Of a stretch of DNA of 15,690 nt, positions 6,730 through 13,082 are shown one piece after another. Position 1 is the first letter of the stretch. Each line of letters opens with the position of its first letter. The notes beneath the pieces were generated by a model, which was given only the letters and a program-made list of their open reading frames with translations, was not told the origin of the DNA and searched no databases. The translations under genes were made by a program, and so were the position numbers. This stretch comes from SB15 sp964557285 (GTDB lineage Bacteria; Chloroflexota; Anaerolineae; Aggregatilineales; J027), in NCBI GenBank assembly GCA_964557285.1, contig CAZKZS010000091.1:1-15690 (forward strand), read 5' to 3'.

Positions 6730-8019
6730 TTAATCTGCGGCAGTAGCAACTTTAACGGGTTTTTGCGCCCCGCTTTTTACATAGGCTTCATATTCGGAAC
6801 GGAAATGTTTAATTGTACTCAGCACGGGATTGGCGGCAAAATCGCCCAGCGCACAAATTGTAACACCCTGCATATTGGCTGCCACATCTGCCAGCAAATC
6901 AATATGTTTAAGCGTTGCTTTGCCCTGAATCAGGTCCTGCATGACCTTATACAGCCAGTATGTGCCTTCCCGACAGGGGGTACATTTGCCGCAGCTTTCA
7001 TGTTTGAAAAAGCGTGCCATTTTCAGGGCAGCCCACACCATATTGGTGTCTTCATCCATGATAATCACGGAAGCCGACCCCAGAACGGTATCAATCGCGG
7101 CCACATCCTCATACGTTAGGGGGGTATCCAGCACCTTATCTGTGGCGGGAACGACCGGCCCCGACGCCCCTGAAGGTAAAATCGCTTTGCATTTTTTGCC
7201 GTTTCGCATCCCGCCCGCCGCTTCAATCAACTGGCGGAAGGTGATGCCCAGAGGAAATTCATAATTCCCGGGGTTGGTCACATGCCCACTGACGCAGAAA
7301 ATTTTGGTGCCGGGGCTTTTTTCCGTCCCAATTTGTTTATAAGCTGCCGCACCGTTGCGAAGAATCCAGGGGACATTTGCCAGGGTTTCGACATTGTTTA
7401 CAACGGTGGGTTCATAGTACAGACCACCGCCGACCTGTGCCGGAAACGGCGGACGTACACGCGGCTGGCCGAGTAAGCCCTGTAAGCTGTTCAGTAGGGC
7501 GGTTTCTTCGCCGCAGATATATGCCCCTGCACCTAGATGGGTGTAACATTCACACGACCAGTCTGTGCCGAGGATATTCTGACCGATATAGCCTTTTTGA
7601 CGTGCCTGTTCGATGCACTTATCAAGATCGGCGGCAATATCCCAAAATTCCCCACGCAGGTAAATATACACGGCACGCGCTTTGATGGCATAAGCCGCAA
7701 TCATCGCACCTTCAATCACCTGATGGGGGTTGTACTCCATCAATTCGCGGTCTTTAAAAGTGCCGGGTTCGCTTTCGTCAGCGTTCACGACCACATATTT
7801 GACCGGATAATCTTTGGGAATAAAACTCCACTTCATCCCCGTAGAAAACCCTGCGCCGCCGCGTCCGCGCAGGCCGGAATCTTTGACCAGTTGAATCACC
7901 TGTTCTGAGGTATAGTCCCGAACGGCTTTTTGCAGCCCTTCGTATCCGCCGTTGTTTAGATAAACATCAAATTCCCGAATATCGGGGATGTCTCTACTGC
8001 GTAACAGGATAGGTTCCAT
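6730..8019 (-). CDS. nuoF: NADH-quinone oxidoreductase subunit F (NADH/FMN-binding)
   Basis: Catalytic NADH-oxidising flavoprotein of complex I, 429 residues from ATG 8019. The glycine-rich NADH/FMN region is SGLRGRGGAGFSTGMKW (about 48-64). FMN-binding VVVNADESEPGTFKDRELM (about 76-94) and YICGEETALLNSLQG (168-182) follow. The N3 4Fe-4S ligands are in ESCGKCTPCREG (Cys343, 346, 349) plus Cys389 in the GVTICALGDFA segment. All expected residues are present. An in-frame GTG at 8028 is possible, but its bases form part of the Shine-Dalgarno AGGTGA (8030-8025) that sits 5 bases before the ATG, so ATG is chosen. A 10-N assembly gap lies 20 bases upstream. The neighbours are non-canonical: an unknown membrane protein upstream and a TPR-like protein one base downstream. 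Confidence 0.97.
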   Translation of the reverse strand: MEPILLRSRDIPDIREFDVYLNNGGYEGLQKAVRDYTSEQVIQLVKDSGLRGRGGAGFSTGMKWSFIPKDYPVKYVVVNADESEPGTFKDRELMEYNPHQVIEGAMIAAYAIKARAVYIYLRGEFWDIAADLDKCIEQARQKGYIGQNILGTDWSCECYTHLGAGAYICGEETALLNSLQGLLGQPRVRPPFPAQVGGGLYYEPTVVNNVETLANVPWILRNGAAAYKQIGTEKSPGTKIFCVSGHVTNPGNYEFPLGITFRQLIEAAGGMRNGKKCKAILPSGASGPVVPATDKVLDTPLTYEDVAAIDTVLGSASVIIMDEDTNMVWAALKMARFFKHESCGKCTPCREGTYWLYKVMQDLIQGKATLKHIDLLADVAANMQGVTICALGDFAANPVLSTIKHFRSEYEAYVKSGAQKPVKVATAAD

Positions 8020-8024
8020 GTATT

Positions 8025-8030
8025 TCACCT
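8025..8030 (-). promoter_or_regulatory. Shine-Dalgarno of nuoF
   Basis: AGGTGA on the minus strand, 5 bases before ATG 8019. It contains the competing in-frame GTG at 8028-8026 and so argues for the ATG as the true start. Confidence 0.6.
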
Positions 8031-8034
8031 GTTG

Positions 8035-8424
8035 TTATCNNNNNNNNNNCGCAAAAAAAATAAGACTAAATCCGACAAAGGCCATCTGTGGGCCGACGAC
8101 CAACCCTAATGTGAGTGCATATCCTGCCCCGTATCCTGCTGCCGCCATCATTAAAAGCAGAAAAAAACGGCGACGGCGGAATAGCAGGACAAACATCGTG
8201 ATAATAATTTGCATTAAGGCTACATACACCAGCCCGTCAAAAATACGAAACAGCAAATCACCGGATTGACGTTCTGCTGTATCTTTCCCAAGCAGACGTT
8301 CTTGATGTGAAACCGTATACCCCGGACGGGGATTCGCGCCATCCGGCGGCCAGGGGCCCGCCACCAGCGCCAGAATGATCAGAGCCGTCCCCACAGCCGA
8401 TAGCGGCAGGCTACCCGTTCTCAC
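8035..8424 (-). CDS. Unrecognised four-helix membrane protein between nuoE and nuoF (C-terminus lies in assembly gap)
   Basis: I do not recognise this protein. From GTG 8424 about 125 residues are readable before ten unknown bases; if the gap is truly 10 bases the frame ends at TAA 8037-8035 (129 residues). Visible parts: TM1 about 8-23, a hydrophilic loop about 24-63 (Pro/Gly-rich start, then HQERLLGKDTAERQSGD), TM2 about 64-82, RRRR at 83-86, TM3 about 87-111 (Gly/Ala/Tyr-rich) and TM4 from about 114. The positive-inside rule puts both termini and RRRR in the cytoplasm and the 40-residue loop outside. It overlaps nuoE by 14 bp, which supports it being a real operon member; AGAAG about 9 bases upstream is a modest ribosome site. 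It could be a complex I accessory or assembly membrane protein; no homology supports that. Its codon usage and Leu/Val-rich helices resemble those of the flanking genes. Confidence 0.7.
   Translation of the reverse strand: MRTGSLPLSAVGTALIILALVAGPWPPDGANPRPGYTVSHQERLLGKDTAERQSGDLLFRIFDGLVYVALMQIIITMFVLLFRRRRFFLLLMMAAAGYGAGYALTLGLVVGPQMAFVGFSLIFFAXXXX
8040..8049. other. Assembly gap of ten N
   Basis: Ten unknown bases, probably a fixed-length placeholder in a scaffold, so the true distance is unknown. It falls at the 3' end of the unrecognised membrane-protein gene, next to a run of eight A on the plus strand (8053-8060 region). The real C-terminus of that gene, and any sequence between it and nuoF, cannot be read. 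Confidence 0.98.
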
Positions 8425-8917
8425 GCTGTTTGGCTTCTGCCCGCCACTCCTCGATTTTAGCTTTCATTTTTTCCATATCCAGGTTTTCCATAAAATGGAA
8501 ATTACACTGTAACATGGGCGCTTTATCACAGGCCGCCAGACACATCACATGTTCCGCCGTAAAGAGTCCATCCGGCGTCGTTTCCCCATCCTCAATACCC
8601 AGATAGGCTAATAAGTCTGCGAAAAATTCATCTGCACCCCGCAGCGCACAGGGCAAATCGGTACACACTTGCAGCCAGTATTTGCCTTTTTTGTACCCCT
8701 TTTCGTCATTCTCCCAGTACATGGTGTAAAATCCCGCAATGGATTTCACCTCTGTCGGATCAAGGTCGCACAGGTCGGCTACTTCCCGCAGGGAGGATTC
8801 ATCCAGCCCGCCGTATTCTTCCTGAGCGATATACAGAAGTGGCATGACGGTAGAGCGTAAATCGGGGTATTTGGAACGAATTTTAGCGATTCTTTCTGCG
8901 TACTTTTCTGCCAGCAC
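8411..8917 (-). CDS. nuoE: NADH-quinone oxidoreductase subunit E (2Fe-2S, thioredoxin-like)
   Basis: 24-kDa-type subunit of the NADH module carrying cluster N1a. From GTG 8917 the product is 168 residues. N-terminal helical bundle: KYPDLRSTVMPLLYIAQEEY then GGL, and VKSIAGFYTMYW. The thioredoxin-like domain holds the four ligands in VCTDLPCALRG (Cys85, Cys90) and VMCLAACDKAP (Cys126, Cys130). All four are present. Two starts are possible: GTG 8944, which overlaps nuoD by 17 bp and adds nine residues (MTVTDRTKT), has no good ribosome site. GTG 8917 has AGGA 8 bases upstream, overlapping the nuoD stop, and gives the usual N-terminal helix, so I chose it. The end overlaps the next membrane-protein gene by 14 bp. 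Confidence 0.96.
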   Translation of the reverse strand: MLAEKYAERIAKIRSKYPDLRSTVMPLLYIAQEEYGGLDESSLREVADLCDLDPTEVKSIAGFYTMYWENDEKGYKKGKYWLQVCTDLPCALRGADEFFADLLAYLGIEDGETTPDGLFTAEHVMCLAACDKAPMLQCNFHFMENLDMEKMKAKIEEWRAEAKQRENG

Positions 8918-8927
8918 GGTCTTTGTC

Positions 8928-10178
8928 CTATCGGTCACAGTCACCTAATACAATATCCACGCCGCCAATAATAGCGACTAAATCCGCAAGCATATACCCT
9001 TTTGCCATCTGCCTCAATGCGCCAATATGTACAAAAGACGGCGTGCGGAAGTGGACACGCATCGGCTTGGAAGAACCATCACTGACCAGAAAGCAGCCCA
9101 GTTCACCACGCGGGCTTTCTACAGCAACATAGACTTCACCTTTGGGCGGGCGGAAACCTTCTGTCCACAGCTTGAAATGATGAATCACGGCTTCCATGCT
9201 GCGTCCAAGTTCAGCACGGGGCGGTGGCACATACTTCCGGTTATCTGACCGGAACGGTCCTTTTTCTTTCGCCAGTTTATCCAGCCCCTGACGGATGATT
9301 CGTAAGCTCTGGCGCATTTCGCCCATCCGCACCAGGTAGCGGTCATAGACATCCCCGTGCTGCCCTAAGGGAACATCAAATTCAAATTCATCATATAGGG
9401 AGTACGGCTGTGCTTTACGAATATCCCAGTTCACACCGGATGCTCGGAGGGTTGCCCCCGAAAGCCCATAGTTCACCGCTTCCTCTGCCGACATGAAGCC
9501 GATGCCCTGTGTGCGTTCCATAAACATACGGTTGCCCGTCAGCAGCGACTCGTAATCGTCGATTCGGTGCGGAAAGTCTTCCAGAAGTGCTTCTACAGCC
9601 GGAACAAATTCTTCTGGCAAATCGCGCCACAGCCCACCCGGACGAATGTAGCTGCTCATCATGCGCTGCCCGCCGCACATTTCGTAAATATCGAGAATAC
9701 GTTCTCGCTCGCGGAAGCAGTAAATCATGGTGCTGGTCACACCCAGGTCAAGCCCGTGAATCCCCAGCCATACCAGATGGCTGTTCAGGCGGGTGAGTTC
9801 GGCCAGAATCACACGGGCAATCGCGGCGCGACGCGGCACATCCAGGTCAAACAGCTTTTCCATCGCCAGACAGTACACCAGATTATTTCCCATCGGATTG
9901 AGATAATCGGTGCGGTCAGTCATCACGAGGGCTTTTTCGTAGGTTTTAAACTCCATATTTTTTTCAATGCCGGTATGGAGATAACCCACATCCGGGATGC
10001 AGGTCACAACTTCTTCGCCGTCCAGTTCCAGCAGCAGACGCAGTACACCGTGTGTACTGGGGTGCTGCGGTCCCATATTCAGGAGCATGGTTTCGCCCGA
10101 AAGCGCACGGTCAGTCACCAGACCTTTCAGGTCTTCAACCGAGCCTTCCCAGGCTGCAAATTGTTCACGGGTTGCCAT
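8928..10178 (-). CDS. nuoD: NADH-quinone oxidoreductase subunit D (49-kDa type)
   Basis: Peripheral-arm subunit that, with NuoB and NuoH, forms the quinone reduction site; it descends from NiFe-hydrogenase large subunits but lacks the metal ligands. 416 residues from ATG 10178. The quinone-site loop NMGPQHPSTHGVLRLLLELD (HPSTHG at 39-44) is present, as is the Tyr in MTDRTDYLNPMGNN (Tyr92). VGYLHTGIEKNMEFKTYEKA, RVILAELTRLNSHLVWLG, and near the C-terminus VESPRGELGCFLVSDGSSKP with MAKGYMLADLVAIIGGVDIV LGDCDR are all typical. NuoC and NuoD are separate here, unlike the E. coli fusion. GTG 10184 overlaps the nuoC stop, but GAAGGAG lies 5 bases before ATG 10178 and abuts the GTG, so ATG is chosen. 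Confidence 0.98.
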   Translation of the reverse strand: MATREQFAAWEGSVEDLKGLVTDRALSGETMLLNMGPQHPSTHGVLRLLLELDGEEVVTCIPDVGYLHTGIEKNMEFKTYEKALVMTDRTDYLNPMGNNLVYCLAMEKLFDLDVPRRAAIARVILAELTRLNSHLVWLGIHGLDLGVTSTMIYCFRERERILDIYEMCGGQRMMSSYIRPGGLWRDLPEEFVPAVEALLEDFPHRIDDYESLLTGNRMFMERTQGIGFMSAEEAVNYGLSGATLRASGVNWDIRKAQPYSLYDEFEFDVPLGQHGDVYDRYLVRMGEMRQSLRIIRQGLDKLAKEKGPFRSDNRKYVPPPRAELGRSMEAVIHHFKLWTEGFRPPKGEVYVAVESPRGELGCFLVSDGSSKPMRVHFRTPSFVHIGALRQMAKGYMLADLVAIIGGVDIVLGDCDR

Positions 10179-10180
10179 GC

Positions 10181-10699
10181 TCACTCCTTCGCATAGGGTT
10201 TATGCTTATTGACTTCATCAATGTTGAATGAGAACTGAACCATTTCGTATCCCAGAGGATAATCCTTGCGTCCGGGGTGGCCTTCCCAGTCTTCGGAGTT
10301 CAAAATGCGGCGCAAATCGGGATGGCCTTTGAAGGGAACACCATACATATCATAGGCTTCCCGTTCTTCCCAGTTGGCCGATTCCCAGATCGGGGTAATG
10401 CTGGGAACGGGTTCATCTCCATCCGTCCACAGGACTTTGAGCCGCAGCCGACGGTTATACCGCATACTTAGCAGGTGATAGGCCAGCCCAATACGCGGCT
10501 CTTGAGGGTAATAATCGACGCCAGCGATGTCCGAAAGAAATTTGTATTCCAGTCCAGGGGTATCGTGGAGGAAGCGAGCTACCTCTGCAATTTTCTGAGC
10601 ATCAACAATAACGGTGATTTCTCCCCGGAAGGGCGGTGTCTCTTGCACCGCCTCGCCGAAGTGTTCTTTTAATGCGGTTACGGGATCAATGACACTCAT
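10181..10699 (-). CDS. nuoC: NADH-quinone oxidoreductase subunit C (30-kDa type)
   Basis: Non-cofactor peripheral-arm subunit that packs against NuoD and NuoI. From ATG 10699 the product is 172 residues. The N-terminal alpha/beta domain includes FLSDIAGVDYYPQEPRIGLA and YHLLSMRYNRRLRLK. The family signature follows: WESANWEEREAYDMYGVPFK then GHPDLRRILNSEDWEGHPGR and KDYPLGYE. ATG 10699 overlaps the nuoB stop by 4 bp (ATGA), the pattern also seen at nuoH-nuoI, favouring it over an in-frame GTG at 10714 that would add five residues. The stop overlaps the region just before the nuoD ATG. Confidence 0.97.
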   Translation of the reverse strand: MSVIDPVTALKEHFGEAVQETPPFRGEITVIVDAQKIAEVARFLHDTPGLEYKFLSDIAGVDYYPQEPRIGLAYHLLSMRYNRRLRLKVLWTDGDEPVPSITPIWESANWEEREAYDMYGVPFKGHPDLRRILNSEDWEGHPGRKDYPLGYEMVQFSFNIDEVNKHKPYAKE

Positions 10700-11187
10700 G
10701 CTTTTTTCGCCCACTCATTCCAGTCCATTTCCTTCACTTTTTCGTGAAGGGTCATGATGCCGTGTACTAACTGCTCAGGGCGCGGGGGACAGCCAGCCAC
10801 ATAAATATCCACTGGCACAATTTCATCAACGCCCTGCACGATGGCATAGTTGTTAAAAACCCCGCCGCACGAAGCGCAGTCCCCCATCGCAATCACCCAT
10901 TTGGGGTTGGGCATCTGGTCATAAAGCTGACGCAGCACCGGCGCCATTTTGCGGGCAACCCGTCCGGCCACAATCATCAGGTCGGACTGGCGCGGGCTGG
11001 GACGCATTAACTCCATCCCAAAACGCGACAGGTCATAATGTCCGGCCTGGGTACTCATCATTTCAATCGCGCAGCAGGCCAGCCCAAACAGCATCGGCCA
11101 CATGGCGCGGGTACGACCCCAATTGACGGCCTGTTCCAGCGTGGTTGTCACCACCCCAAACTGACCGAGTTTTTCACTTACTCCCAT
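10696..11187 (-). CDS. nuoB: NADH-quinone oxidoreductase subunit B (N2 cluster)
   Basis: PSST-type subunit holding the terminal 4Fe-4S cluster N2 that reduces quinone. 163 residues from ATG 11187. N2 ligands: the tandem Cys38-Cys39 in LFGLACCAIEMM, Cys104 in AMGDCASCGGVFNNYA, and Cys133 in VAGCPPRPEQL. All four are present; Cys107 is additional. VPVDIYVAGCPPRPE is near-universal in the family. Another ATG at 11208 would give a 170-residue product beginning MAGWRFG. The start at 11187 is chosen because GGAGG (11198-11194) lies exactly 6 bases before it, whereas the upstream ATG would place that site inside the gene. It overlaps nuoA by 10 bp and nuoC by 4 bp. Confidence 0.97.
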   Translation of the reverse strand: MGVSEKLGQFGVVTTTLEQAVNWGRTRAMWPMLFGLACCAIEMMSTQAGHYDLSRFGMELMRPSPRQSDLMIVAGRVARKMAPVLRQLYDQMPNPKWVIAMGDCASCGGVFNNYAIVQGVDEIVPVDIYVAGCPPRPEQLVHGIMTLHEKVKEMDWNEWAKKA

Positions 11188-11534
11188 TCCAAACCTCCAA
11201 CCAGCCATTCATAAGCAAAACCGACTGTTAAGATAAAGAAGAATACTCCCATCACGACCAGCCCATAGATGCTCAGGTCGCGCACGACAACAGCAAACGG
11301 CAGCAAAAAGATGACTTCAATATCAAACAGCACAAATAGAATGGCAATGCGGTAAAATTTGACGGGAATCCGGCGTACCGCCGGCCCCAGAGGGCGCATC
11401 CCGCTTTCATAGGGAGCAAGCAGACGGTGAGTCGGCTTGAAGGGCCCCATCAATCGGGATAAAAAAACAACGAGAACAGCAACTAAAACAGCAATCGTCA
11501 GCAGGGCTGCGATTGGGGCATATTCGGATAGCAC
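11178..11534 (-). CDS. nuoA: NADH-quinone oxidoreductase subunit A
   Basis: First gene of the operon; ND3-type membrane subunit at the arm junction. 118 residues with three helices: about 6-26, 60-82 and 88-110. The TM1-TM2 loop carries the family signature LLAPYESGMRPLGPAVRRIP then VKFYRIAILFVLFDIEVIFL, including the E-S-G motif and the FDIEVIFL helix with its conserved Asp and Glu. The ND3 loop cysteine of mitochondria is not present, which is usual in many bacteria. The start is GTG 11534 with GAGG about 6 bases upstream; no ATG is available without losing TM1. The stop is 10 bases inside nuoB. Transcription probably starts near 11570 (see promoter entry). Confidence 0.97.
   Translation of the reverse strand: MLSEYAPIAALLTIAVLVAVLVVFLSRLMGPFKPTHRLLAPYESGMRPLGPAVRRIPVKFYRIAILFVLFDIEVIFLLPFAVVVRDLSIYGLVVMGVFFFILTVGFAYEWLVGGLEWE
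11194..11198 (-). promoter_or_regulatory. Shine-Dalgarno of nuoB, inside nuoA
   Basis: GGAGG on the minus strand, 6 bases before ATG 11187 and within the last codons of nuoA. It decides the nuoB start and makes nuoB translation sensitive to ribosomes finishing nuoA. Confidence 0.7.
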
Positions 11535-11576
11535 TCTTGGCCTCGTTTGTTACAAATAGCGCAATCAATTGTGTAG

Positions 11577-11606
11577 AGATTAACACACCGCGCTAAGCGC
11601 TGTCAA
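11577..11606 (-). promoter_or_regulatory. Candidate promoter of the nuo operon
   Basis: On the minus strand a perfect TTGACA (-35, 11606-11601), an 18-base spacer and TAATCT (-10, 11582-11577; it keeps T1, A2 and T6 of TATAAT). It would start transcription near 11570 and give a leader of about 35 bases before the nuoA GTG. The spacer contains the palindromic GCGCTTAGCGC (11599-11589), a possible operator. The -10 is imperfect, so this is a moderate-confidence call. Confidence 0.5.
11589..11600. repeat. Short inverted repeat in the nuo promoter spacer
   Basis: GCGC-TAA-GCGC lies between the candidate -35 and -10 of the nuo promoter. Its position would suit a repressor or redox-responsive regulator, but the arms are only 4-5 bases, so it may be chance. 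Confidence 0.35.
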
Positions 11607-11676
11607 ACTTGAATTTAACAAAATGAAGCCCAATTTTAAAGAAGGTTTTTTACATTATTTATGGAGAAAAATCGCT

Positions 11677-11705
11677 TTGACATCCATCTTGCGGCGGCAT
11701 ACAAT
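11677..11705 (+). promoter_or_regulatory. Sigma70-type promoter of the HhH-DUF971 operon
   Basis: TTGACA (11677-11682), a 17-base spacer and TACAAT (11700-11705): a consensus -35 and a 5/6 -10 at the ideal distance. The start site is expected near 11712, about 17 bases before ATG 11729. This is the best promoter in the window and is divergent from the nuo promoter, about 70 bases away. Confidence 0.8.
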
Positions 11706-11728
11706 TTAAACAAAGTTAAAGGTCAAAG

Positions 11729-12127
11729 ATGATGGCACGCATTGGTCAAGTGATAGGACTGTTGGCCTTCGGTATCGGCGTTGGGATAGCGATTGTCTAC
11801 TGGTTGAAGCAGCAGGAAGACGCCTTCCAGCAGCAGGTACGCCAGCAGCGCCCCACCCCTCCTCCCAAGCCCGCCCCTCCACAGGAAACACAAATTATTC
11901 TTTCCCAAAAAACACTTGATCAGGCGGCTTCCGGCGATGATCTAACCCGTATTAACGGGATTGGCCCCAAAACTGCCGAAGCGCTGCGGGCTGTTGGCAT
12001 TACTTCTTTTGCCGGGCTTGCCGGCGCCTCCTCACAGGAGCTTTATGAAAAACTCAAAGGGCTGCGCGGGCTGACTGAGGAAAAAATTTCCGACTGGATG
12101 CAGCAGGCAGCAGGATTAAGCGCTTGA
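11729..12127 (+). CDS. Membrane-anchored helix-hairpin-helix (HhH/H3TH-like) protein
   Basis: 132 residues. There is one N-terminal transmembrane helix (about 5-26, IGQVIGLLAFGIGVGIAIVY), a Gln-rich then Pro-rich linker (about 29-52, RPTPPPKPAPP), and a C-terminal domain of about 60 residues. That domain reads DDLTRINGIGPKTAEALRAV, then GITSFAGLAG and a second helical part ending ISDWMQQAAGL. The 'L..I.GIGPK.A..L...GI..F..LA' pattern is the HhH domain of the COG3743/DUF4332 type. A similar 'DDL..I.GVGPKL...L...G...' domain is known to me as a C-terminal extension of NuoE in some alphaproteobacteria, which makes its place beside nuo noteworthy. Two adjacent ATGs (11729 and 11732) are possible starts, with AAAGGT upstream. 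It overlaps the next gene by TTGA. The function is not known; DNA binding is possible but unusual for a membrane-tethered protein. Confidence 0.85.
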   Translation: MMARIGQVIGLLAFGIGVGIAIVYWLKQQEDAFQQQVRQQRPTPPPKPAPPQETQIILSQKTLDQAASGDDLTRINGIGPKTAEALRAVGITSFAGLAGASSQELYEKLKGLRGLTEEKISDWMQQAAGLSA

Positions 12128-12444
12128 CACGTCCTACCAACATCACACTTAACAAAACGACAGGTCATCTTATTATTGACTGGTCAGATGGTCAACACTG
12201 TGAATATCCCCTGAGCCACCTGCGCGAGGCGTGTCCATGTGTGGAGTGCCGGGGCGGACATCAAAATATGGGGTTAGATAAAGCGCCAGACGATATTTTA
12301 ACCCTGCGCCCCAAACGTTCCTACGGAGTAGACAGCCTTGAAGTCGTTGGGAACTATGCTCTACAATTCACCTGGGACGATGGACATCATACGGGGATTT
12401 ATACGTGGGAGTATTTGCTCCGTTTGTGTCCGGGCAGGGAATAA
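12124..12444 (+). CDS. DUF971 (gamma-butyrobetaine hydroxylase N-terminal-like) protein
   Basis: 106 residues, a stand-alone DUF971 domain. The opening is beta-rich (GHLIIDWSDGQHCEYPLSHL). The metal-binding-like motif CPCVEC follows (Cys37, 39, 42), then LEVVGNYALQFTWDDGHHTG and IYTWEYLLRLC, with His88 in the conserved DGH. In the homologous domain of gamma-butyrobetaine hydroxylase three Cys and one His bind zinc, so Cys37/39/42 and His88 are the likely counterparts. DUF971 also occurs fused to Mrp/ApbC-type P-loop ATPases (as in plant HCF101), which handle iron-sulfur clusters. The start is TTG 12124, overlapping the preceding stop (TTGA), with AGGA 8 bases upstream; the next ATG would lose the Cys motif. 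Co-transcribed with the HhH gene and closed by the terminator at 12471. Confidence 0.88.
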   Translation: MTRPTNITLNKTTGHLIIDWSDGQHCEYPLSHLREACPCVECRGGHQNMGLDKAPDDILTLRPKRSYGVDSLEVVGNYALQFTWDDGHHTGIYTWEYLLRLCPGRE

Positions 12445-12470
12445 GACCCTTTAAATCGGAATGAATCAAG

Positions 12471-12502
12471 TTCCGTTGCCGCCTGCAACGGAATTTGTGT
12501 TT
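12471..12502 (+). terminator. Intrinsic terminator after the DUF971 gene
   Basis: TTCCGTTGC, a 5-base loop (CGCCT), then GCAACGGAA and TTTGTGTTT. The 9-bp stem is perfect and followed by a T-rich tract. It lies 26 bases after the DUF971 stop and 22 bases before the hpt start, so hpt would depend on read-through or on a promoter hidden in the hairpin region. No good promoter is visible in between. Confidence 0.75.
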
Positions 12503-12524
12503 AATTACGAGGAAGGTCAGAAAA

Positions 12525-13082
12525 GTGAAAGAGGACTACCAAAACTATCTGGCAAAAATTCTGCTGGATTCTGACACGTTACAGGCACGAGTCGCAGAAT
12601 TGGGCGGCCAGATTTCGGATGAGTATCGCGGTAAGGGCGATTTAATTTTGCTGTGTATCCTGAAGGGCGGGGTCATGTTCATGGTTGACCTGATGCGCCA
12701 CATTACCATCCCACACACCATTGATTTTATGGCTGTTTCCAGCTATGGCTCAGGGACACGTCAAAGTACAGGCCATGTCCGGATTCTCATGGATATGTCC
12801 GCCGATATTTCAGACAAGCATGTTTTGATTATCGAGGACATCATTGATAGTGGACATACGCTGGCGTATATCGTGCCACAGCTAGAAGCCAGAGGGCCGA
12901 AATCGGTCAAAATTTGTACCCTGCTTAGCAAGCCCAGCCGCCGCGAAGTCGATGTGCCGGTAGAGTATTTAGGATTCGAGATACCCAACGAGTTTGTTTT
13001 TGGGTATGGGCTTGATCTGGATGAACGTTTCCGTAATTTGCCCTTTGTTGGTGTAGTGGATTTGGATAAATACAAACCCTAA
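12525..13082 (+). CDS. hpt: Hypoxanthine phosphoribosyltransferase
   Basis: Purine-salvage enzyme converting hypoxanthine (often also guanine) and PRPP to IMP or GMP. 185 residues from GTG 12525, a normal length. Motifs: the LKGG loop at 46-49 (ILLCILKGGVMFMVDL), a flexible loop with SSYGSGTRQSTG, and the PRPP-binding signature VLIIEDIIDSGHT (about 100-112) with Glu104-Asp105 and catalytic Asp108. The C-terminal part is EYLGFEIPNEFVFGYGLDLD then ERFRNLPFVGVV, typical of bacterial Hpt. An in-frame TTG at 12495 would put ten extra residues upstream of the ribosome site; GAGGAAGG at 12509-12516 precedes GTG 12525 at 8 bases, which decides the start. It converges with the beta-propeller gene, the two ends overlapping by 4 bases. 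Confidence 0.95.
   Translation: MKEDYQNYLAKILLDSDTLQARVAELGGQISDEYRGKGDLILLCILKGGVMFMVDLMRHITIPHTIDFMAVSSYGSGTRQSTGHVRILMDMSADISDKHVLIIEDIIDSGHTLAYIVPQLEARGPKSVKICTLLSKPSRREVDVPVEYLGFEIPNEFVFGYGLDLDERFRNLPFVGVVDLDKYKP

Noticed and set aside
8035..8424. Calling the membrane protein a degraded nuo subunit or pseudogene
   Set aside because: The readable part has a consistent four-helix topology obeying the positive-inside rule and an overlap with nuoE; the break is an assembly gap, not a visible mutation.
11185..11208. ATG 11208 as the nuoB start
   Set aside because: The GGAGG site sits downstream of it and 6 bases before ATG 11187, which also gives the usual NuoB N-terminus.
11661..11732. Small frame of 23 codons (ATG 11661) upstream of the HhH gene, its stop overlapping the ATGATG start
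   Set aside because: It contains the whole TTGACA-17-TACAAT promoter, so the transcript would begin after its ATG; there is no ribosome site at proper distance.
12471..12493. The hairpin as a bidirectional terminator also serving the minus-strand beta-propeller operon
   Set aside because: On the minus strand the stem is followed by CTTGATTC and not a T-run, and it lies almost 600 bases past that gene's stop.
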